From assembly GCA_902806575.1 (NCBI GenBank), contig CADCXD010000011.1, positions 2,542,001 through 2,606,000 of the forward strand: DNA of 64,000 nucleotides, given 5' to 3'. Both the position numbers and the translations under genes were made by a program. The notes beneath the pieces were generated by a model. That model did not search any database, had not been told where the DNA came from, and saw only the letters and a list, made by a program, of their open reading frames with translations. Below are positions 37,601-47,113 of the stretch, one piece after another; the first letter of the stretch is position 1, and each line of letters begins with the position of its first letter. The stretch is from Jackrogersella multiformis (taxonomy: Eukaryota; Ascomycota; Sordariomycetes; Xylariales; Hypoxylaceae).

Positions 37601-38301
37601 TTATTTAAATTATATTATATTAATTTTAAATTTAATCTTTATTAATAATTTAATTATTCGTAATAATAATAATAAATATTTAAATAATATAATAATTATC
37701 GTACATTTTTTAATAAAGTTTAATAAATTATATAAAGAGGTTATTAAAATTAACTTTAATATTATTAATATTAAAAACGTTTCGCATAATTATTTTATAA
37801 TTTTAAGGGTTATAAAAGATTATAATATTATCGTTATTAAATTAAAGTAATCCGGGAATAAAGGAAGGGTTTTAAAGTAGTATATTCTTTATTTTAAGTA
37901 TTTTAATAAGTTCTTATAAATAATAATTTTCTTTATATTTACCTTTAACTTTAAAATCTTATAAAAAAAGTATCGTTAAAAATTTAAAAAATTATTTATC
38001 GTTTAACGAGGGTAGTTTAAAATCTTATAAATTAATAAATAATAAAGTTAAGGTATAAATATTTAACTTAAGTACTTATAAAATAATAAAATATAAAATT
38101 TTCTTTATAACTATAATAACGTACGTAATAATAAAATTAATAAGTAATATTAATATAATTTATTTTAATAGGAAATTCTTTTAAATAAATTAATTACTTA
38201 TAAATAATTAAAATAAAGTAATTTAATAAAAAAATTAACTTTCTTTTAAAAAGCATATACTTTCTTAAAATAAAGTTTTCTTAAAATAAAATAAAATTAT
38301 T

Positions 38302-38614
38302 TATAATAAAAATAATAAAGTTTAAAACTATAATTTAATTTTAAATTATAATTCTTTATAATTTTAAGGTTTTTACTTTTTATCTTTTTTTATAAAACGA
38401 GGCGTAATAATTTATATATATATAATTTAAATATTTCTTTAAACGTTATTAACGCCTTTTTAATCTTATTAATTCAATCTTACATATATTAATCAAATCT
38501 TTTAATTAACCTTATCCAATAACTTTATTTTATAAGTTCTAACATATCTCGTATTTACCAATATATATACATATATTGATTATACTCTGCTTCGTGAGAC
38601 CTATCCGTATGACA
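38302..38614 (-). repeat. LTR of element 1, right copy (sense 5' LTR), 313 bp
   Basis: Paired with 31584-31896. Here the outer right end is well preserved (about the last 150 bases, ending CCTATCCGTATGACA) and the inner left end is A+T-shifted (TATAATAAAAAT where the partner has TGTGACAAGGGC). Confidence 0.9.
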
Positions 38615-38619
38615 CGTGT
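38615..38619. repeat. Right target-site duplication of element 1 (CGTGT)
   Basis: Directly follows the ATGACA terminus. It probably preserves the original gene sequence, since ACG TGT restores the threonine-cysteine expected by the GMC family. Confidence 0.8.
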
Positions 38620-38811
38620 AAGATAGCGCCGCGTAACCAAAACGGTGTTATAGATCAATACCTAGGCGTTTACGGTGTTGAGGGATTGAAGATTGCTGAT
38701 TTAAGCATTGTGCCAAAGAACGTGGCTGCGAACACTAACAACACTGCCGTAGCCGTCGGCGAAAAGGCTGCTTCTATCTTTATTAAGGAGCCTGGGCTTG
38801 ATCGTAATTGA
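38620..38811 (+). pseudogene. GMC oxidoreductase, 3' part (last 64 codons) beyond the insertion
   Basis: Resumes exactly in frame with AAG ATA GCG CCG and gives the C-terminal part of the FAD/substrate domain: KIAPRNQNGVIDQYLGVYGV, then GLKIADLSIVP and NVAANTNNTAVAVGEKAA. The NNT motif carries the active-site asparagine of this family. With the 536 codons before the element the whole gene would have had 600 codons including the stop, the usual length for fungal alcohol oxidases. The tail ends EPGLDRN and lacks the ARF/SKL-type peroxisomal signal common in methanol-type oxidases, so peroxisomal targeting is not supported. No stop or frameshift has appeared on either side, so the split seems recent relative to general decay, or the pieces are short enough to have escaped. 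Confidence 0.92.
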
Positions 38812-39740
38812 TCGGCAATGTCGTATTAACTTGGCGAGGGCGAAATTGAGGAAAGCGTTGGGGTCATCTTCTGTGTGTTAGCCACTGTCCTTATCTAGCT
38901 CTAGTATATTAATGCGCTCGTTTGATTTTATGGTGGCTTCTCCCTCTTATAAATGTCTTCACAGTGCATAATAGTGTTTGCGTTAAGCGAGAAAAAATCC
39001 GGGGCATTATCCGGAGCGGTTACGAACCGACCCGGGTCCTAAATAACTCCGTTTGGTAGAAAACGCTCGCCCGGTCCCACTGTATAACGGAAGACGGTGC
39101 TTACACAAAAAGGCCGTCGGAGCGGGCAGAAATACGATTAATCGGCAGATCCTTTCGTGCCGCATACCGGGAATGAACCCAAGTTTGATCTTACTGTAAC
39201 TCCTTAACAGGTACCTAGGTAGGTAAGTAGATATCGACTACCTTGGGACGTGTAAAGAAGCCTGACACTTCATATGTGGTACTTGGTGCGACAAAAGTCA
39301 TAATGTGACTAGTTTGCTTTATGACTCTAGGAATGACTTGGTTTTTGCTATGTTCTGTGAGGTGCTTCTAACTTCGGAATGTAGATATGGACATTTCCAA
39401 TTTTTTTAAATAGGTACCAACCTACCTAGGTAGGTATTTACCCGGTAGATTTAGTGATGACAAAAGATGACTATCTTAAACGGCGTAATACCCACCTCGG
39501 TAGTTAATCTTGGCTTGCAGGGAGCCTCGCTATTCGGTTTCGCTTAGGTGCTGACGCCTTCAAGGGACTCCTTACATGGATCTTAGCGCTGATAGGCGGT
39601 ACCTATTGATAGCCACGTAGTTATAGGGAGGATCCTTGTTGGCTTTTTAAATGTTTCCACGGCTTCCGAACCGAATCCTCGGATTTTACATGTCTTCTTC
39701 ATCAACTTCACGGTAATTATCTAGATACAGGTTAAGCAAA
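38812..39740. other. Intergenic, between GMC remnant and paraoxonase-like gene
   Basis: No gene seen. A G+C-rich, structured stretch at about 38985-39140 contains imperfect repeats of CCGG and GGAGCGG(T/G). TACCTAGGTAGG palindromes occur at 39211-39227 and 39417-39435. Confidence 0.45.
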
Positions 39741-41123
39741 ATGGCCTTTAAGAGCGCCATTGTAAGTTAAATTCGTGAATTCTAAATTCTCTTATATAGA
39801 TACCTGTATGAATGATAGCTAATTTGGGTTAGTTTGTTATAGCGCTGGCTGCGCTTCTGCCAACTCTTTACGACAGTTATGTAAGGTTGTCCATCATCTA
39901 CAACAATGCGCCCGGCAGGCTGGCGCGTATCAATAAATTCAACTCGTATGAGATTAAGTTTAAAGACTCGGTACGAAGCTGCGAAGATGCGCTGCTTATC
40001 GAATCTAAAGGCCTCGCTATCTTTTCTTGCGATATTGGAAGAGAATCGTATAATACGGTGATGGTAGGCTAAGTTCTGGTTCATCATTTATTCCCAGGCC
40101 TATGAATATTCCCCAACTTACCTTCCTTAAATTTACTCTTCTCGTTGGTCGCGTTCTCATGATGGGCAGGGTATTTTCTTACCAGGACCTGTACCCGGCG
40201 CCGAGATATTTGGCTATGACTACAATGATGCCAGCGCGCCAGAATCGAAGTCTTTAAGGCGTTTCGAAATCCTGGGTTACGAGCCCGCTACGGATTTCCA
40301 CACCTTGGGTCTAGCTTTCGACGAAGCGACATCCACTCTATTTATCACCAACCATCGCAAAGATGGCCCAACTGTCGAGATGTTCACTCTAGACCTTGTT
40401 GCATTCACGGCCCAGCATTTCCGGACTATCCGGCATCCTCTTCTCCACGGCCCGAACTCCATTGCTCTCATAAACAGCCACGAACTACTCATCACGAACG
40501 ACCACTATTTCCTCACCGAGGACCATCCTACCCTTGCGTTCTTGGAGACCTACCTCGGTCTTCCAATCAGCACGGTTGTCCATGTTGACATATCCTCTCT
40601 TCTGGAGGATCATACCAGCACCGTCGAAGCTACAATTGTCGCTCGTCTCTCCTTCGCAAATGGAATCACATTGCTGAACGAGACTACTGTTGCTGTAGCT
40701 TCGACTAACAAGCCAGGAGTGTACTTTTACACCATCACCAAGCCGGACTCTGCGTCTCCTCCGTCCCTTACCTATCAGTCCTTGATCAGGATTCCATATT
40801 ATATCGATAACCTTAAAGTGTCTCAGGACGGGGCCTTGTATGCTGCTGGCCACCCTCACCCCCCCTCGCTGAACAAGTACTCTGCCACCCGGCACAAGTG
40901 CAATTCACCTGACCTCTCCACCGCGGATGCGTCGGTGCAAGAGGAGTGCAAGACAGCCCAGTCCCCTTCTTGGATCTCTAAGTGGACCGAGGGCCATGGC
41001 GTCGAGCATCTCTATATTGGCACCGATTTCCCAAGTAGCTCCACGGCCGTCTTCGACTTCAATAGGAAGATTGGGATTACCGCAGGTCTCTACGCCAAGG
41101 GTATTATGGTTTGGAGAGAATGA
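39741..41123 (+). CDS. Serum paraoxonase/arylesterase-like beta-propeller protein
   Basis: Three exons: 39741-39761, 39833-40063 and 40170-41123; introns of 71 and 106 bases; 401 residues, all in frame. The N terminus (MAFKSAIFVIALAALLPTLY) is a hydrophobic signal or anchor, as in PON enzymes, which keep it. The propeller text includes DFHTLGLAFDEATSTLFITNH, HGPNSIALINSHELLITNDHYF (the PON-type calcium-site region), FANGITLLNETTVAVAS and IDNLKVSQDGALYAAGHPHP. Paraoxonases are calcium-dependent lactonases/arylesterases; for the fungal relatives the substrate is unknown. The first exon is only seven codons; I chose it because it supplies the ATG and a GTAAGT donor in phase with the hydrophobic exon 2. 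The gene is undamaged although it lies between two RIP-degraded elements. Confidence 0.88.
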
Positions 41124-42741
41124 GGCGGTGGAATATATAACGATATTTTAGTAGCCTGACTACTTCGCTCGTCATGTAGGAATCTGGGACCTTAGGCTTG
41201 TAAATTATATACTTATGTCAAGGGATGTAGAACTTAGAAAGCGAACGGATATTTTTATGTTAACTTGCAGAGAGTTCTAGCGCGGAACCGGAATGTTTGG
41301 AGGTTATGTGGCTTACGAGAACATAGCGAAGGAGGCACTACGTAACTAGGTATGAACGGGGTTATTTTTAGTGAGTATGGATGACACGAACTACTTGCCA
41401 TAGTTCCATACTTAGTAATCGTTAATGGGTATCTGTCATCACCCCCACGAAATAAGACGTCTCACTTATCACCGTGGATAATGATGAAACCCTCGAATTT
41501 TTCAACCAACGAGAACAAAGCTCATCCTAGTGCCCTAGCTGTTTCGGTCCTGTCCTGAACTCCATCGTCGCACCATGTTTACCGAGGCCTCTGCTATTAG
41601 GGACTAGGTGAATGCTGTAGTACACCCCAGCCAAGCATGCCGCTGAAAGCCTGTACGAAGGCAGCTCTGTCTGAGCCTGATTCAATTTCATTAAGGATAA
41701 GCCGCAATATATCGATTGAAAGTAGCATACGAGGACGAGTGTAGGTTGTAGTGGTGGTTGTGGTTGTGGCTGTGGCTGTGGGCTGTTGCGTTGAACCCGC
41801 ACCTATGATTTCGCCTGCGTTGTTACCTAGTAGTAGTTAGAAAGACCATAGAAATAGAACATTTTCATGGGAATACAATGTAACGGGTTAGTTAATGTAC
41901 CACTCTGCGTAGGCGCTTGCTGCGACGACTGTACCGGGTCAGTCGATGACATCTGGTGAAGTGTCGGCTCTTTTTCAGACGACTCAACTTGCTGAGGCGG
42001 CATTATTAATCAAACGGGATTTGTGAATCGAGAATTTTTACGGAGATGATGAATAGGGGTTGGAAAAGAGTTGTCTATTTCCCCCCGAAATAGTAAAATT
42101 TGAAGATGTATGCACAAGAACCGGTGAATGTGTGAGTTGGGTATTGAGACTGAAGATTTAAGATTCAATATTACATACCCTATGTACCGTAGGTAGGTAG
42201 GAGACGAATGGGAAATGTTTGTATTTATGAAAACTTGTTAATGTGTACCTAGGTACATATCACAAAGGACCAAAGGTGGCAGCATGTGATTGCCGACTTT
42301 AGTTATTGATTTGAGAATGTTTATGACTTAGGTTAACCCTTATTCTTAGGTAGTTGACTCACAAGTCCCTCGTGGCTCGACGCGACTTCCTATATATATC
42401 TTGATTGCCGCTTTTAATTATTAGAAGGCGTCGATTCGAAGAATTACCGAGAAGAATGCCATAACTGACGTCAAGCGTAAACCTTTGTATATGTGTGTGT
42501 TGCGAGGAGGCATAAAGAGGTAATCAAATGCCCCACAACATATAATAGGGGTTAGGGGTTAAAGGGGTCAACACAATCGCTCATGTAGTCTGGGAAATGG
42601 AGACTGCTCTGTTTGTCTATGTCTAAAGCTAACGCCGTAGAAGCTTGTATACCTAGGTACCTATTTAAGAAAATCCCGCTGACGATAAATTACTCTATAT
42701 GTACCTAGGTAGGTACCTAGGTACATATATCCCCGATTGAT
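41124..42741. other. Intergenic, no supported gene
   Basis: Contains short frames only; the GTTGTGGCTGTGG-like repeat at 41750-41782 makes one of them look coding by producing a QPQPQP run. Dense TACCTAGGTAC palindromes lie at 42247-42256, 42650-42662 and 42702-42726, just past the end of the kinase-HET gene. Confidence 0.5.
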
Positions 42742-45700
42742 TTAGCAAATGGTAATCCATGGTCCTTCATCTCCCACGTGTGCCAAACTCAAGGATGCGA
42801 CTCCAACCCTCTCATAAGCATCCTTCTCTGGTGGGCCAAGCGGATGAACAACAAGTACATACTGCTTTGGGTCATTCGTACTATTGTTAGTCTTATCTCG
42901 ACCAATAACCACACAACGCAAAGTTTCAACATCAAATCCATCCTCAGTATCAAAAGTGATGCGTACGGGCATGTCTAACTTCGGAAGGTTCATTTTTCTA
43001 GCCTGTCCCTGAAGGATCGTGAGGTTTCTCTCCTCAGATGACTCGCTGGAGCCAACAGCTGCTTGGCGCTTAAAGGGGCTTCTAAATTCCCTGGTAGCCC
43101 AATCAATTTTCTCAAATTGAAGGTTCATATACTTGATGGGGCCGTCCTTTGAGAACCAGGACCAGCTTGGCATGTGGCGACTATCCGGCCAAGTGATTCG
43201 CTTCATGAACTTCGTATCATGACGCTGCCACAATAAGCCACGCGCAAAGTAAACGGAAAAGAGTCCAAAGGCCGCTTGTGTCCGAAAAGCACTCTCCAGT
43301 CGCTTTTGCAGACCGAGGATTGCTATAGGCCTATCTGAGGGATCCGTGAAGGCCAGTCCCGAGTATCGCTCATATAGGTCCTGGACAAGCACTTGTCTTC
43401 CATCTCGATAGTACTCTAATGCCGACTTAGGGAAGTTGGCGTCACCTAGGAAGGCAGTCTTGGAGCTAAATTTTCTAGTATTAGTTTCGACTGATGAACT
43501 AGTCTTGATGCACTTACTTGTGTAGGCGTGTCAAGGTTTCGCAATGGACCCCAGAGCCGCACTCCCAATAAATCTGAGTTGAGCTGAAGTAGATTGAGCG
43601 CCGGGATAAGACTCTCTCTTGCAGCACCCATCCACGACGGTTGAGCTCCCCTAGTTCGACATCTTTATGATAGCTGTCAATGTTCGGACATACGTACAGC
43701 CGCCCTACGCTCTGCGTAAATAGCTCAACGCAATGACGTGGACTGCGCGGTAGAAGGAACCCCTCATTAGACGATTTGGCTGAGCTTGCTGCAATCGTGA
43801 AGTGTGCACCACTATACACCCGCTCCATTCTACCCGCCTCGGATTCCCAATCCAGTGGATCGTCTTGAATAATACAAAGGGAATCGATCCAAAGGTGTCT
43901 GAACCCAAGTCCGCGAACGATACTGATAGCGTCTTTGAATGTGAGAGGAAGTCTCTCAAGGTCAATTGATTCTTTGAGCCGATTAATGTTATACGTAAAT
44001 GTGCAGAATCTTGCTTTATCCTCAAGAAGCCCCCAACAATGGCTGAGAGCGATATATGGCGATGGATCAAGTTTAGCCGAGTCTACAAGCTTGATGGGAT
44101 TTCCGACTTCGATAAGACGCGTTGGCATAATTGGGACATCGCCATCCTTGCGACGGCATGTCTCATGACTTGAATCGCATACATTGATCCATTGTTTCAG
44201 CAGGTTGAGTTGATTATCACTGGCTGGCTGTAAAAGCTTTGGTAAACCAAGCTGTGTGCCTTCAGGGGGATTCGAGTCTACTCAATCAGCAGACATAACA
44301 AGAGAAATGAAACAGAAAACTCATACCTGGTGTTACATATATCGAGAGAAGCCTTGGGCCATCTTTGACACTTATCGTGGAACCATCTTGGTTTAAGGTG
44401 ACGACTTGGGGAGGTCTCATACCAATATTACCCAGTGCCTTGAAGAGGAGATTGCACAAACCGCAACTGTCTGACATTAGCTCTAGGTCTGCAATACTGC
44501 ACTTGCCATCGAATAGTCTGGTTGAGTCAATAGCGCTGCAGTTTGCGCATAACTTTGAAGCAACGGTCGGTTGTTCTGGCTTGACCTCATTCCACCCAAC
44601 CGAATTGAGAAATCGGCTCGCAAATTCGTTATCCGGTGTGGAGTCCCATTCGTCATTGAGAGTGCTTGAATGCTGAAAAAAATGAATTTAGCTAATTCTG
44701 TAATGAGAAAATAGATTAAGAGGAACATACAGCCTAAAATTCGTCAGCATATTGCACTCTAGTTATTGATTCGTTGAATTATACACTCACCAACTAGAAA
44801 GACCTGTCTTTAGCTGCGATATCAATAGAGTGGGGTGTCATAAAAAGGGGTAGAGGGCTACGAACATTCTACAGGCTGGTTAGTGAAATCCATCTCGATT
44901 GGGAAAGATTCCGCTCACGTACTGCGCCGAAGTCACAATTCAGCCCTGGTCTCACTTTCTTTAGTTGCCGGGCTCACTCACTTGCTGATGCTCCGATATA
45001 TTTGTACTCAACGAGTTCGAAGTAGGCCCTGCTGTCGGTGCACGAACCAGGATCTTAGGACCGTCATTTTCATCCGTGTTTGGAGCATCTTGCTTAGGTA
45101 ACGTAGATGCGGACAGGGGGACATCTTGCCGTCGAGGTACAGCCAATCCCATGGATTCTCTATAAGCGGGCGTCTGCTTCTGCTGTTCATCGATTGATCG
45201 GAACGGGTAATCTGATTCAGTAAGTGTAGAATGAGTAAGATAACCGTTGATAGAATTGCTGTCTTCGACAATAAGCGCGATCCTTTTGTGTAGTACCTCG
45301 GCTATCTCGCGATGATCTGGAGAGCTCTCGTAGGTATCTGACACTGGTACGACAAGAAGCCTCTCCTGCACGAGACACAACAGATCCTTATACGCTGAAT
45401 TGTCCTCGAGACGTGTCATCATGACTGTCATACACGAATCAACGTAAGGATGGACAAGGTACTTTTTACGCTTTGGTTTTTCGAAACCAATCCAGAAGCC
45501 ATCTTCGGTAGACTCTTGAAAATCCCTTAAGCTTTTGTAGCCGTAAACGAGCCATACTAATAGCTCTAACAGGACGCATCCCATGGACCAAATGTCGTAT
45601 TGCCTCGACCGAGGACTATCGGACTGTTGATTACCTATATCTTGCATCTCCGGGGGCTGATACCTAAAATGCCCTGAGGGCGTGAAGGTTTTTACTCCTT

Positions 45701-46807
45701 GCCGATTTTGAGTGTGTTCCTCTTTCTTGTGGAATGTGGAAAGCCCCAGATCAGCAATTTGTAAGTAGCCAAGGTCATTTTCGCCTTTGAAAAAGAGGAT
45801 GTTGTCGGGCTTCAAGTCCCCGTGCCTAGTGTTGTTGCTGTGTAGCATCTCGAGAGCTGAGAAGAGCCCTTCGACCTGGTGGAGGAGCCATTTTAGGCTA
45901 GCTGGTGTCTGGCGCTGGGACTCACAATCCTGCCAGTATTTCAATAGATTGCCGCCGCTCGCCCACGGGAAGAGGAGACAACGGCCTTGACGAAATTCGT
46001 ACGCGGCGATCGGGGTGATCAAATGTGGCGACTTGTACTTCTGGAGCTTATGGAGATTACGGGCCTCCTTGTCAAAGAAAGCTGTAACCTGTCCGGTATT
46101 ATCCTTGGCGTTTTTCATCGCAATCTCAACTTTATCCGTGTTTGGCTTCTATAGGAGTTTAGTAAATGTCAGCGTAGACGAGGACAAGTGCAACTCACTG
46201 CATCCGAGGTGACAACATGTGCAGGGTGAATTACTACCCGCCTTACCTCACCAAACCACCCACTACCAGTAGGGTCTTGTTCAACCTCTAGCAATGGGAA
46301 TATCCGATTCGCGTTGAAATTGAACCGAAAACTTTTACCGCCAAACACCGGTGCTAAGAAACGCCATTGATATAACTGTAGATCCTCGAGCTCCTTGCCG
46401 GACCAATTCTCCCAGAAACCAGCCTTTGTTTGGTTGCTGTCTTCAACCTCAAGAGAGAACCACTGGTGGGGAGGGGTTTTATTAATCTTGATTGGCAACG
46501 ATGCATCGGTTATATTGCTTTCCTTCAAATATTTAAGCAGCGATAATTTCTCATTTCCCCCTTCTGGCATCATTACCAAAATCAGGAAAAGCCTCTTTGC
46601 ATCCTTTAAAGCGAATTTGGCAAGGCTCTCTGCGTTATTTACTCCAGCGGTTTTGAGAACGCTTCGCACATGGCTTGAGGTAACAAACTTTGGTAATTTA
46701 TCATATGGCAGGAACTCAGTTTGTTCATAGTTCTGTATGTATGCGTCCCTAACCTCATTTGCCAAGTCGGAAATGACTTTGTAACTGGGGAGCTGCGCTT
46801 GTGTCAT
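42742..46807 (-). CDS. Protein kinase-HET domain fusion protein (main body; original start lost to a retrotransposon)
   Basis: Exons: 46807-46199, 46148-44982, [unresolved junction], 44672-44327, 44277-43518 and 43474-42742. Part 1 (about 200 residues) is an unnamed N-terminal domain with FNANRIFPLLE before a glycine loop GSGWFGEV. Part 2 is a kinase: lysine in EIAMKNA, glutamate in KEARNL, HGDLKPDNILF as catalytic loop, DLGLS in place of DFG, QYDIWSMGCVLLELL. Part 3 is a HET domain: CANC and CGLCN cysteines, then YIALSHCWG, LWIDSLCIIQDD, RRGWVLQERVLSRR. HET domains trigger cell death after non-self recognition in filamentous fungi; kinase-HET fusions recur there. The intron between kinase (donor at 44981) and HET exon (acceptor ending 44673) would be 309 bases and may hide a small exon. 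The original ATG ATG CAG TCT is now at 52833-52817; the ATG at 46807 comes from the LTR end. Everything downstream is open. Confidence 0.88.
46797..46801. repeat. Left target-site duplication of element 2 (GCTTG)
   Basis: Perfect match to 52817-52821; lies within codons of the kinase-HET gene. Confidence 0.92.
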
Positions 46808-47113
46808 ACGGATAGGCTCCACGAAGCAGAGTATGATCAATATATGTATGTAAGTTGATGAATATAAGATGTGTTAAAACTTATAAAATAAAGTTATTAG
46901 ATAAGGTTAATTAGAAGATTTGGTTAATATATGTAAGATTAAATTAATAGGATTAAGAAGGCGTTAACGGTACTTAAAAAATATTTAAATTATATATATA
47001 TAAGTTATTACGTCTCGTTTTATAAAAAGAAAAAAAAGGTAAAAACTTTTAAATTATAAAGAATTATTATTTAAAATTAAATTATAATTTTAAACTTTAT
47101 TATCTTTATTATA
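46802..47113 (+). repeat. LTR of element 2, left copy (sense 5' LTR), 312 bp
   Basis: Outer edge little mutated (TGTCATACGGATAGG then CCACGAAGCAGAG), inner edge A+T-shifted (ends ATTATA where the partner has ATCACA). Its terminal TGTCAT, read on the minus strand, provides the ATG of the frame running into the kinase-HET gene. Confidence 0.9.

Larger units (their letters stand above)
31584..38614 (-). mobile_element. RIP-degraded Ty3/Gypsy LTR retrotransposon, element 1 (7031 bp)
   Basis: The ends are TG...CA (TGTGACAAGG at left, CCGTATGACA at right), flanked by TGTGT/CGTGT. Both LTRs are 313 bp. Interior A+T is extreme and C/G losses are consistent with repeat-induced point mutation: paired LTR positions differ as G-to-A or C-to-T. 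The coding strand is minus: translating the reverse complement of about 34640-34472 gives a reverse-transcriptase palm of the Gypsy class, with recognisable motifs around the YLDD-type active site (both aspartates now asparagine) although stop codons interrupt it. The sense 5' LTR is therefore 38302-38614. No intact frame survives. A segment of about 440 bp (32439-32881) is absent from element 2. It splits the GMC gene. Confidence 0.93.

Noticed and set aside
31584..38614. The AT-rich blocks as a centromere, mitochondrial DNA insertion or native isochore
   Set aside because: Both blocks have exact LTR ends, target-site duplications and a reverse-transcriptase fossil, so they are RIP-degraded retrotransposons.
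41527..41802. A 91-residue minus-strand frame with a QPQPQP start
   Set aside because: The beginning is a GTTGTG/GGCTGT repeat and nothing in the rest is recognisable.
44961..46118. The kinase as an independent gene ending at the stop at 44961
   Set aside because: A good GTGAGT donor precedes the stop, and the next exon continues with a segment typical of kinase-HET linkers; kept as a possibility in the findings.
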